Below, one piece after another: positions 17,730-25,377 of a DNA stretch of 64,000 bases. The notes beneath the pieces were generated by a model that saw nothing but the letters and a program-made list of their open reading frames with translations, ran no database searches and was not told the origin of the DNA. The first letter of the stretch is position 1, and the number at the start of each line of letters is the position of its first letter. The DNA is from Lysobacter antibioticus HS124 (GTDB lineage: Bacteria > Pseudomonadota > Gammaproteobacteria > Xanthomonadales > Xanthomonadaceae). The stretch spans positions 1 to 64,000 of the forward strand of contig NZ_HG424449.1 of NCBI RefSeq assembly GCF_000336385.2, given 5' to 3'. The position numbers were made by a program, and so were the translations under genes.

Positions 17730-17797
17730 TGGCAATGTGTGCCAGCTGAAATTGCTTCGTGTCCACATTGTTGTGGACGTTCGTCTACACGGTGTAG
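17730..17797. promoter_or_regulatory. Triple palindrome in the divergent regulator/virB6 promoter
   Basis: Three inverted repeats lie in 68 bases: TGGCA-N5-TGCCA (17730-17744), GTCCACA-TTGT-TGTGGAC (17761-17778) and CTACAC-G-GTGTAG (17785-17797). The last two have centres about 21.5 bp apart, two helical turns. They sit between the LuxR-type gene (start 17676) and virB6 (start 17930). Likely operators for that regulator or another dimeric protein. Confidence 0.55.
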
Positions 17798-17929
17798 TCA
17801 AACGCGTCGTCGGAATCAGATTTGTCCTACGCGGCGCGGCGTTCCGGCGCTGCTAGCGTGTGGCTTCGCGATCGCAGCGATCGCCGCCAACGGCCGCACG
17901 GCCGATCACGTCGACCAGGGACGCAAGGC

Positions 17930-19027
17930 ATGGATTGGATGCAATGGGATGCGGCGGCGCGCGCCGCCGACGCTTGGGCGGCGACCGCCGGCATCGGCGA
18001 TTTCGTGTTCTTCCGTCTGATCGACGAGTACTTCCGCGGCGAGATCGACCGCTTCGGCCTGCAACTGATGGCGCGCGCCATGGCCTGGGCCAGCGCGGTC
18101 GCGTTGAGCCTGGTCACCCTGTGGATCCTGATCGCGGGCTACCGCGTCGTCACCGGCCGCTCGCGCGACTCGATGCCCGCCCTGGTCGCGGACCTGACCC
18201 GGATCGCGGTCATCGTGGCGGTCGCCACCGGCATGTCGCTGGCGGGTACGCGCCTGCACGAGTTCTTTACCCACGACCTGGACCGCGAGATCCACGAGTT
18301 GTTCACCGGCATCGAGGGGCGCACCGCAGCGCAGAGCATCGACGAGAACCTGGCGTATGCCCAGGTCGCGCTGGACGCGATCGATGCGGTGCAGGTAGTC
18401 GAAGGCGAGCAAGCGCTGCGCGAGGAAAAGGCGCGGGCGCTGCTGTTCGCCGGCTTCGGCGCGGCCGGTCCGGCGATGACCGCGGCGGCCATGCTGCTGC
18501 TGTACAAATTCGGCATCGCCGTGTTCATCGGCCTGGGGCCGTTGTTCGTGCTGTGCCTGATCTTCGACCAGACCCGCGAGCTGTTCCGGCGCTGGCTGCT
18601 GTACGGCATCGGCACCTTGTTCTCGATGGCGACGCTGAGCGTGGTCACGGCGATGTGCACCAAGTTGCTGAGCAAGATCGCGATCGCGTTCTGGGCGAGC
18701 AAGCTCGCCGCCGGCCTGCCGGGCCTGGATGCCGAGGGCATGAGCACCCTGGCCCTGCAGCAAGGCGGCATCGGCCTGATCCTGACCATCTTCATCGTGG
18801 TCGCGCCGCCGGTGTCGGCGCTGTTCTTCAACGGCACGCTGGGCCAGTTCCAGGCGCATTCGGCATTCGCCGGCAATGCGGCCGCCGCCGCCCGCGGCGG
18901 CGTCGCCCCGGTGCCGGCCTTGCCGCCGTCGGCGAGCGCGAGCGAACAACCGATCGCCGCGCCGGCCTGGACGCCGCCGCGCGTCGCCACGCAGCCCGCG
19001 CCCCGTGCCGGCGGGCCGACGCCGTGA
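17930..19027 (+). CDS. virB6: VirB6/TrbL-family type IV secretion inner-membrane protein
   Basis: 365 residues, a polytopic inner-membrane protein of the VirB6 family. About six hydrophobic segments are visible: near 50-72 (WASAVALSLVTLWILIAGY), 85-105, 175-195 (GPAMTAAAMLLLYKFGIAVF), 198-215, 225-250 and 285-305 (IGLILTIFIVVAPPVSALF). The conserved VirB6 core with GLGPLFVLCLIF and a nearby Trp is present. A low-complexity Pro/Ala tail of about 55 residues follows, as in Xanthomonadales homologues. ATG 17930 is preceded by CAGGGA; the longer frame upstream is arginine-rich and unlikely. The stop overlaps the next start by one base. No other virB genes are in the window, so this is a detached or extra copy. 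Confidence 0.85.
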   Translation: MDWMQWDAAARAADAWAATAGIGDFVFFRLIDEYFRGEIDRFGLQLMARAMAWASAVALSLVTLWILIAGYRVVTGRSRDSMPALVADLTRIAVIVAVATGMSLAGTRLHEFFTHDLDREIHELFTGIEGRTAAQSIDENLAYAQVALDAIDAVQVVEGEQALREEKARALLFAGFGAAGPAMTAAAMLLLYKFGIAVFIGLGPLFVLCLIFDQTRELFRRWLLYGIGTLFSMATLSVVTAMCTKLLSKIAIAFWASKLAAGLPGLDAEGMSTLALQQGGIGLILTIFIVVAPPVSALFFNGTLGQFQAHSAFAGNAAAAARGGVAPVPALPPSASASEQPIAAPAWTPPRVATQPAPRAGGPTP

Positions 19028-19530
19028 TGCGTGTCGTCGCATGGCGGTGGCCGCTCGCGCTGGCGCTGGCGGGCGCCTGCGTGCCAGCACCGGCGCGCGC
19101 GGAAGGCGTGTGTCCGCCCGGCATGCTGCCCTACCGCACCGGCAACGAGCAGGCCTGCGCGCCCGCGCCGCCGAACTACTACCCCGAACCGGCGCCGCCG
19201 CGCGAAGTGTGGGGGTCGCGTTGGGGCGCGGTCGCGCTCGACGGTCCGCGCGGTGCGATCGGCACCGCGCACGGGGCGGCCAGCAAACGCCAGGCGCGGC
19301 GCGAGGCGGTCGAAGACTGCCGCACGCAGGGCGGACGGGACTGCCGAGTGCAGATCGACTACCGCAATCAATGCGTGGCGATTGCGGTCAGCGACAGCCA
19401 CGTTCATGTACGGCCGTCGGAGCTCAAGGAGGATGCGGTCGAGCACGCCTTGCGCGAATGCGGCGAGCGCGGGGAAGCGCATTGCCGCTCCTATTACGCC
19501 GCCTGCAGCTTGCCGGTGCGGGTGCGCTGA
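19027..19530 (+). CDS. DUF4189-domain exported protein
   Basis: 167 residues with a signal peptide (1-24, ends APARAEG). Next comes a Pro-rich stretch with NYYPEP, then a DUF4189 domain (about 60-160: WGSRWGAVALD, GTAHGAASKRQARREAVEDC, DCRVQIDYRNQCVAIAV). The paired cysteines of that family are present. The ATG overlaps the virB6 stop by one base, so translation is coupled. DUF4189 proteins often sit beside virB6-like genes in Xanthomonadales, as I recall; a role as periplasmic partner or protective protein is inferred. The last codons (RVR, stop) lie within the 30-bp palindrome at 19519-19548. Confidence 0.85.
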   Translation: MRVVAWRWPLALALAGACVPAPARAEGVCPPGMLPYRTGNEQACAPAPPNYYPEPAPPREVWGSRWGAVALDGPRGAIGTAHGAASKRQARREAVEDCRTQGGRDCRVQIDYRNQCVAIAVSDSHVHVRPSELKEDAVEHALRECGERGEAHCRSYYAACSLPVRVR

Positions 19531-19548
19531 GCCGGCTCAGCGCACCCG
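19519..19548. terminator. 30-bp perfect palindrome spanning two convergent stop codons
   Basis: Bases 19519-19548 are a perfect 15+15 palindrome (arm CGGGTGCGCTGAGCC). The plus-strand stop TGA (19528-19530) and the minus-strand stop (19537-19539) occupy symmetrical positions, so both genes end in Val-Arg-stop from the same sequence. It is probably a bidirectional terminator embedded in both coding ends. Confidence 0.65.
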
Positions 19549-19767
19549 TGCCCCGCGCTGACACTGGCGGTGGTGCGCCTCGGCGCAGGCCGGCCCGCAG
19601 TACAGACGCGCCGGCTCGCCGTCGAACGGCTCCAGGCAGGCGCGATTGAGGCAGTAGCCCGCTGCGGCGGTCGGCGGCAGCGTTTGCGCGGACAGGCGTT
19701 GCGCCTGCAGCGATTGGGCCAGGTCGATCTGCTCGAACAATTGCGCCTGGTCGATGATGTCGCTCAT
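19537..19767 (-). CDS. Small C4 zinc-finger protein, TraR/DksA-like
   Basis: 76 residues. An N-terminal helix (MSDIIDQAQLFEQIDLAQSL) resembles phage and plasmid TraR-like proteins. A C-terminal four-cysteine zinc ribbon follows (CLNRAC, then 14 residues, CGPAC, then HHRQC). AGGGAA lies seven bases before ATG 19767; longer upstream frames have no support. TraR-like proteins can bind RNA polymerase through the secondary channel, but this spacing may instead mark a phage-type zinc-ribbon protein. It converges on the DUF4189 gene with six bases between stops. It may be a remnant of a mobile element brought with the type IV secretion genes. Confidence 0.65.
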   Translation of the reverse strand: MSDIIDQAQLFEQIDLAQSLQAQRLSAQTLPPTAAAGYCLNRACLEPFDGEPARLYCGPACAEAHHRQCQRGARVR

Positions 19768-20079
19768 GTTTGCATTCCCTGCGTCAAGGGCGCCGGCGAT
19801 GCGCGGCGCGTGAAGGGCGCGTCGAGGCCGACGCATGCCGCGCAGGGTTCCATGGCCCGGTCCCACACATTGAAACGCACTCACCGAAACGCGACCGGGT
19901 CTGAACGAATCGGATCGAATCGTCGTTGCGGGTTGCGGCGGCGCGCACAAAAGCGCGTTCGGGCCCCGGCAACGGGGTTGCGGTTCAGGCGAAATCCGCC
20001 AACGTGTCGGTGTATGAGACTGCCGCGGACTAGTGTGTCTTCACCGAAGGCCGACCGCTGTGGAGCGAAGGAGGACGCC
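19768..20079. other. 312-bp divergent intergenic region
   Basis: No gene is supported. The only structure seen is a short direct repeat of GAATCG/GATCGAATCG around 19909-19925 and a low-GC patch near 20010-20040 before the small plus-strand gene. Both neighbouring promoters must lie here; none could be assigned. Confidence 0.4.
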
Positions 20080-20340
20080 GTGAGCGTCGACACGACCGAG
20101 CGCGATTCCAGCCGTGCCCTGCAGGCCTTGCATGCCGCGACCTGGTTCGCATTGTGCGAAGGCGACCGCTACTCGGCGCTGGGGCGTCGGGCGGTGGCCA
20201 ATTCGTTCTACAACCTGCTGCCTTTGTTGGCCGAAGTGCGCAAGGCGATGGGGGCGACGCTGCCGGCGGCGGCGGATGTGTTGCAGTTGCAAGTGCTGGA
20301 GGCGTCCGGCAGCGCCAACGACGAACCGCGGGACGGCTAG
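20080..20340 (+). CDS. Small hypothetical protein
   Basis: 86 residues from GTG 20080, chosen because AAGGAGG lies just upstream (20068-20074). The protein is mostly helical, with LQALHAATWFALCEGDRYSALGRR and FYNLLPLLAEVRKAMG forming two likely amphipathic helices. It has no signal peptide and one Cys. I recognise no family. It stands alone, followed by a REP-like element and the convergent RND operon. The good ribosome site and plausible composition support a real gene. A relation to the secretion island is possible but not shown. Confidence 0.6.
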   Translation: MSVDTTERDSSRALQALHAATWFALCEGDRYSALGRRAVANSFYNLLPLLAEVRKAMGATLPAAADVLQLQVLEASGSANDEPRDG

Positions 20341-20387
20341 GGCCGGCCTGCTGCCGTCGCCGTCCAGGCCGGAACTCGTCGCGAGGA

Positions 20388-20410
20388 TAGGAGCGGCGCG
20401 AGCCGCGACC
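20388..20410 (+). repeat. REP-like element, copy 1
   Basis: TAGGAGCGGCGCGAGCCGCG followed by ACC, an imperfect palindrome between two convergent genes. A close relative occurs in reverse at 62766-62786 and a variant at 51661-51680. The sequence resembles the GTAGGAGCG... REP sequences of pseudomonads and xanthomonads. Confidence 0.5.
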
Positions 20411-20490
20411 ACGGGACGCGCAGAGCCCCGGCGGCTTGCCTCACCCATCGAAGCTCGAAACCTGCGCCTGTAGAAGCGGCATCCCGATAG

Positions 20491-21636
20491 TCAGGACTTC
20501 TTCGGCGCGGGCAGGGGCTTGGCCTGCACCTTGTGGCCGTCGGCGAGCAGGGCGTTCGGGGCCAGGATTACGGTGTCGCCGGGCGCGATGCCGGTCAGTA
20601 CTTCGATTTCGTTGCCGAGGTTGCGGCCGAGGGTGACGCTGCGGAAGGACAAGGTCGAGTCGGATCGGAGCGTGGCGACCTGCGCGCCGGTGGCGCGTTG
20701 GACCACGGTCGAGACCGGCAGGATCACCGCAGGGGCCGGGCGCGGCAGTTGCAGGCGCGCGGTGCCGACCATGCCGGCGGGGATGCGGCCGTCCGGGTTG
20801 GGCAGCAGCAGTTCGGTGCGCATCGCTCCGGCTTCGCGCGAGAGCATGCGTGCGCTGCGGACGACCTGGGCCTTGAAGCGTCGGCCCGGCAGCTCGGGGA
20901 AACCGACCTCGGCCTGCAGGCCGTTCTCGATCTGCAGGGCGATGTTCTGCGGCACATCGACCACCACCCGCAGCGGGTCGAGCACGGCGATCTCGAACAT
21001 CGGCGCTGCCGCGGCGGCCGAATCGCCGACCACGCGGTCGCCGCGCTCGATGTTGCGCGCCACCACCACACCGGCGAACGGCGCGCGCACGACCTGGAAC
21101 GACTGCCGCTCCAAAGCCGAGGTCAAGCGCGCCTGGGCGGCGCTGCGCGCGGCGACGGCGACATCGTAGTGGCCCTTGCGATCGCTGAAGTATTCCCTCG
21201 ACACTGCACCGGAGCCGACCAGGGCCTGGGCGCGGTCGTAATTGACCTTGGCCAGTTCCTGGTCGGCGCTGGCCTGGGCCAGGACCGCGCGCGCCTCGCG
21301 CACGGCCTGATCGATCTCCGGCGCCGAGACCGTCGCCAGCACTTGGCCGGCGGCGACCCGGTCGCCGAGCTCGACCTTGCGCTCGCTGACGAAACCGGTG
21401 GCACGGGCGTAGATCTGCGCCGATTCGCCGGCGTGGGCGCGGGCCGGCAGAGCCATTTCGTAAGCCGGCTCGGCGGGCTTGGCGGCGACCGTGAGCACCT
21501 GCGGCAGGGACGCCGCCGGCGCGGTCGCCGCGGTGCTGCGGTTGCAGCCGGCCAGCGCGCCGGCCAAGGCCGCCGCGACGGCGACGGCGAGGCTCAGGCG
21601 CAACACGGGACCGGGAGAGGAGGCAGAGCGGTTCAT
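20491..21636 (-). CDS. RND efflux periplasmic adaptor lipoprotein
   Basis: 381 residues, a membrane-fusion protein linking an RND pump to an outer-membrane channel. Lipoprotein signal peptide with lipobox LAGC (Cys31). The biotinyl-lipoyl/barrel-sandwich halves lie around residues 60-105 (GFVSERKVELGDRVAAGQVLATV) and 175-210 (VRAPFAGVVVARNIERGDRV), with a helical hairpin between them (about 107-165). A beta-barrel domain (215-290) and membrane-proximal domain follow. The start overlaps the pump stop by ATGA. No outer-membrane TolC-type gene is nearby, so a channel from elsewhere must complete the system. Confidence 0.92.
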   Translation of the reverse strand: MNRSASSPGPVLRLSLAVAVAAALAGALAGCNRSTAATAPAASLPQVLTVAAKPAEPAYEMALPARAHAGESAQIYARATGFVSERKVELGDRVAAGQVLATVSAPEIDQAVREARAVLAQASADQELAKVNYDRAQALVGSGAVSREYFSDRKGHYDVAVAARSAAQARLTSALERQSFQVVRAPFAGVVVARNIERGDRVVGDSAAAAAPMFEIAVLDPLRVVVDVPQNIALQIENGLQAEVGFPELPGRRFKAQVVRSARMLSREAGAMRTELLLPNPDGRIPAGMVGTARLQLPRPAPAVILPVSTVVQRATGAQVATLRSDSTLSFRSVTLGRNLGNEIEVLTGIAPGDTVILAPNALLADGHKVQAKPLPAPKKS

Positions 21637-24600
21637 GGGGCGACTCCTGCGGGGGCGGCGGCCGGCGCGGTCGTGTCGTCGGTCGCGACCGGCGCGGCGG
21701 GTTTTTGGCGGCGGCCGATCACGGCCAGGATGGAAGGGACCAGGACCAGGGTGGCCGGCGTGCCGAACAGCAGGCCGCCGATCACCGCGCGACCCAGCGG
21801 CGCGTTCTGTTCGCCGCCGTCGCCCAGGCCGATCGCCATCGGCACGATGCCGAGCACCATCGCGCTGGCGGTCATCAACACCGGGCGCAGGCGCACCGCG
21901 GCGGATTCGTAGGCGGCCTGTTCGGGATCGTGGCCGTCGGCGATCAGGCTGCGGGCGAAACTGGTCACCAGCACCGAGTTCGCGGTCGATACGCCGATCA
22001 CCATCATCACGCCCATCAGCGCCGGCACGCTCAGCGGCGTGCCGGTGACGAACAGGCCGATGGCGGCGCCGGCGATCGCGATCGGCAGGCCGGACATGGC
22101 CACCGCCGGCTGGACCCAGGACTGGAAATTCACCACCAGCACCAGGAACACCAGCACCGCCGACATCAGCAAGCCGGCGGCGAGTTCGCTGTAGGCGTTC
22201 TGCATCTCGCCGGCCTGGCCGACGATTTCGATCCGGTTGCCCGGCTTGAGCTTGGCCTCGAGCTCGCCGGTGATCGTCGACAGCCGGTCGTAGACCGAAC
22301 CCAGGTCGGTGCCTTCGACGTTGGCGATCACGCTGATGGTCGGCGCCAGGGTGGTGCGGGCGATGCTCGCCGGCACCTGGCGCGGCGTCACCGTGGCGAT
22401 GTTGCGCAACAGCACCGCCTCGCCGCCCGCGCCGATGCGCAACGGCGAGTTCAACAGCGCGTTGATGTCGCGCAGGTCGTTGATCGGCGCCTGCACCTGC
22501 ACGGTGTAGGCGATGGCGTTGACGGTGTCGGTCCAGTACACCGGCGACACCGTGCCGGCCGAGCCGAGCACCGCCAGCACCGCGCGCGCGGCCTGCTGCG
22601 GGTCCAGGCCGAGCTGGGCGGCGCGGGTGCGGTCGATCCGCACCTGGTACTCGGGAAGGTCCAGCACCTGGCGCAGCGAGATGTCGACCGCGCCGGGCAC
22701 CCGGTGCAGGCGTTGCTCGATCTCGCGCGCCAGCGCCATGTTGCCGGGCACGTCGCGGCCGATCAGGCGCACTTCGAACGCGGCCGCGGCCGAACCGGCG
22801 AGGGTGCGGCTGGTCGCGTCGGGCGGGCGCTCGAACAGCTTGACCTCGGGAAAGCGCTCGGCGATGCGCTGGCGGATCTTGACCAGGTAATCGTGGCTGT
22901 TGGCGTGCGGCGAGCGCAGCTGGAGCATGATCTCCGCTTCGAACGAGCCGACCACCGTGCTGTCGACCAGCGACAGGTTGATCGCATCGGGCACGCCGAT
23001 CTGCTCGTACACGGTTTGCAGTTCGGCGGGCGGGACGATCGCGCGGATCTCGCGCTGGATCTCGCTGAGCTTGGCCGCGGTTTCCTCCAGCCGGGTGCCG
23101 GTGGGCAGGCGCACCTGCAACCGCAACTGACCGGCATCGACCTGGGGGAAGTACTCGCGGCCCAGCGACATCGCCGCGGCCGCGCCCAGGCCCAGCACCA
23201 GCAAGGCGCTGAGCGCGAGCGCACCGCCGTGGTGGCCGAGCCGCACCAGCAGCGCGTGATGCCGGTCGCGCAGGGCGTCGAGGGTGTGCTCGACCCGATG
23301 ATTGATCTTCAGCAGCAGCTTCTCCGCCGCCCAGCGCGGCCGGGCGCGGCTTTGGATGTCGGCCGGCAGCAGCAGATAGCACAGCACCGGGATCAGGGTG
23401 CGCGAGAGCAGGAACGAGGCCAGCATGGCGAAGATCACCGCCAGGGCCAGCGGGGCGAATACCCAGGCCGACAGGCCGGTCATCAGCAGGATGGGGGTCA
23501 GCACGATGCAGATCGAAATGGTCGAGACCATTTCCGGGAACACCACTTCCTTGGCGCTGTCCAGGATCGCGGTGCGCACGTCCTTGCCCAGGGCGATGTT
23601 GCGGTTGGTGTTCTCCACGTCGACCACCGCGTTGTCGACCAGGATGCCGATCGCCAGCGCGAGCCCGCCCAGGGTCATCACGTTGAAGGTGTAGCCCAGC
23701 AGATGCAGCATCGCCACCGACGCCAGCAGCGCCAGCGGGATCGCCGACAGCACGATCAGGCTCGAGCGCCAGGAGCCGATGAACACCAGCACCACCAATG
23801 CGACCAGCAGGCCGACCAGGATCGCCTCGTGCTCGATCGAGCCGATCGCGTTGTCGACGAACACCGACTGGTCGAAGATCGCGTGGATGCGCGTGCCCGG
23901 CGGCGCCGAGGCCTCGATTTCGGGCAGGCGCTCGCGCACCGCGCGCACGATCTCCACCGCCGAGGCGCCGCCGAGCTTGATCAGCGCCACCGACACCGCG
24001 CTGGAACCGTCCATGCGCGCGACGTTGGTCTGCAGCGCGCCGCCGTCGCGCACCGAGGCGACATCGCGCACGTAGACCACGGTGCCGCCGCGCATGGCGA
24101 CCGGGATGTCGAGGAATTCGGCCGCGGTCGCCGGGCTGGTGTCGATCGAGATCTGCATCTCGCGCCGGCCTTCGCGGATCGCGCCGGAGGGCAGGGTGGG
24201 GCTGCCGCGCTCCAGTGCGCCGGTGACGTCGGCCGGCGTCAGGCCGTAGGTCTGCAGCTTGGCCGGGTCCAGGTCGACCATGATCTGCCGCGGCGCGCCG
24301 CCGTAGGGCAGGGTCATGCGGATGCCGGGGATGGTCTGGATCTGCGAGCGAAGTTGCAGGCGCGCGTAGTCGTACAGCTGCGCTTCGGTCAGCGAGTCGG
24401 AGGACAGCACCAACTGCAGCACCGGCGTGGAAGAGACGTTGTTGCGCACCACCAGCGGCGGCGAGGTGCCCGGCGGCATGCGCCGCAGGATGGTCTGCGA
24501 CACCGCGGTGATCTGCACCAGCGCGCGATCGAGGCTGACCGTGGGCTGGAAATCGATGCGCACGATGCTGGCGCCGTTGATCGTCTCCGAGCGCACTTCC

Positions 24601-24836
24601 TTGAGGTCGTCGACGGTGTTGAGGATCGCCGCCTCGGAGAACGAGGTCATCTTGGCGGCGACGTCTGCGGCGGGCAGGCCGCTATAGGTCCAGACCAGAT
24701 TGACCGAAGGAATCCCGACTTCCGGCAGGATGTCGGTCGGCATCTTGCGCGCCGACAGCACGCCGAACAGCAGGATCAGGATCGCCAGCACGCCGATGGT
24801 GTAACGGCGGCTCAGGGCGTATTGCACTATCCACAT
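21633..24836 (-). CDS. RND efflux transporter permease
   Basis: 1067 residues, usual RND pump length, inner membrane. TM1 is VLAILILLFGVLSARKMPTDILPEV; the large periplasmic loops, TM2-6 block (about 335-500), second loop and TM7-12 block (about 870-1040) are all recognisable. In TM4 the proton-relay motif reads GILVDNAVVDVEN, with Asp-Asn in place of the classic Asp-Asp of AcrB; this variant is common in other RND subgroups. Start 24836 (MWIVQYALSRR) is the standard N-terminus. It is the first gene of the pump operon, with an AraC-type regulator divergent 541 bases away. Substrate unknown. Confidence 0.93.
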   Translation of the reverse strand: MWIVQYALSRRYTIGVLAILILLFGVLSARKMPTDILPEVGIPSVNLVWTYSGLPAADVAAKMTSFSEAAILNTVDDLKEVRSETINGASIVRIDFQPTVSLDRALVQITAVSQTILRRMPPGTSPPLVVRNNVSSTPVLQLVLSSDSLTEAQLYDYARLQLRSQIQTIPGIRMTLPYGGAPRQIMVDLDPAKLQTYGLTPADVTGALERGSPTLPSGAIREGRREMQISIDTSPATAAEFLDIPVAMRGGTVVYVRDVASVRDGGALQTNVARMDGSSAVSVALIKLGGASAVEIVRAVRERLPEIEASAPPGTRIHAIFDQSVFVDNAIGSIEHEAILVGLLVALVVLVFIGSWRSSLIVLSAIPLALLASVAMLHLLGYTFNVMTLGGLALAIGILVDNAVVDVENTNRNIALGKDVRTAILDSAKEVVFPEMVSTISICIVLTPILLMTGLSAWVFAPLALAVIFAMLASFLLSRTLIPVLCYLLLPADIQSRARPRWAAEKLLLKINHRVEHTLDALRDRHHALLVRLGHHGGALALSALLVLGLGAAAAMSLGREYFPQVDAGQLRLQVRLPTGTRLEETAAKLSEIQREIRAIVPPAELQTVYEQIGVPDAINLSLVDSTVVGSFEAEIMLQLRSPHANSHDYLVKIRQRIAERFPEVKLFERPPDATSRTLAGSAAAAFEVRLIGRDVPGNMALAREIEQRLHRVPGAVDISLRQVLDLPEYQVRIDRTRAAQLGLDPQQAARAVLAVLGSAGTVSPVYWTDTVNAIAYTVQVQAPINDLRDINALLNSPLRIGAGGEAVLLRNIATVTPRQVPASIARTTLAPTISVIANVEGTDLGSVYDRLSTITGELEAKLKPGNRIEIVGQAGEMQNAYSELAAGLLMSAVLVFLVLVVNFQSWVQPAVAMSGLPIAIAGAAIGLFVTGTPLSVPALMGVMMVIGVSTANSVLVTSFARSLIADGHDPEQAAYESAAVRLRPVLMTASAMVLGIVPMAIGLGDGGEQNAPLGRAVIGGLLFGTPATLVLVPSILAVIGRRQKPAAPVATDDTTAPAAAPAGVAP

Positions 24837-25377
24837 CGCGTAGGCGTTCCGACGGCTGGGGGTGGGGGCGCAGTGTCCGCGCGCCGCGCCGATCGCGCAG
24901 CGCTGCGGCGTGGAACGGTTCGTCTGCGTGAGGCAACGCTGCGGCGCGTCGCGCGGGCGACCGCGCAGGCAACGCAGCGGACCCTGCGGCCAGGGTAGAG
25001 GCGGCATGCGGACGCGGAACTGACGCGTACCTGACAAAAGCGTCAGGCGGGCGCGCCGGCGCGAACGCGTGGCGGCAGGGTCCGGGCGGTTCTGCGCGGC
25101 GGGAGGGAGGCCCCGCCGGCGACGCGGGTGCAGCGCTCCGCCGGCGGAAAACGCGCGGGCGCCGGCACGACGGCCGCCGCCGGGCGGCAGCCCGATGCCG
25201 GTCGTCGCCCGCCGGCCGGACCGACGCGGGTCCGCAGGGGGAGTGGGGGTAAATTAGTTCCCTGAATCGCGGAGGCGTTAGTTCATTACTGTCGCATCGT
25301 TGCCTATTTCTGCAATTTGGCCGAACCGGCACAGTCACAGGACAAATTCCTCCCGATAATCGCCGTACCCGGAACCA
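24837..25377. other. 541-bp divergent region between RND operon and AraC gene
   Basis: No gene is supported. It contains the palindrome at 25030-25047 and an AT-richer block at 25250-25330 likely to hold the promoter of the AraC-type gene. The stretch 25060-25240 is extremely GC-rich with no recognisable signal. Confidence 0.45.
25030..25047. promoter_or_regulatory. Palindrome upstream of the RND operon
   Basis: CCTGAC-AAAAGC-GTCAGG, a perfect 6-bp inverted repeat, about 195 bases upstream of the pump start. An overlapping TGACGC...GCGTCA pair (25021-25046) widens the symmetry. It may be an operator or a hairpin; the T-rich loop on the minus strand gives no clear terminator. Confidence 0.35.

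Noticed and set aside
17730-17744. Sigma-54 promoter TGGCACA...GCC on the minus strand
   Set aside because: GG-to-GC spacing is two bases short of the required distance; it is better seen as a palindrome.
21705-24998. 1097-codon plus-strand open frame over the RND pump
   Set aside because: Composition is His/Gln/Arg-rich and mirrors the codon pattern of the real pump gene on the other strand.
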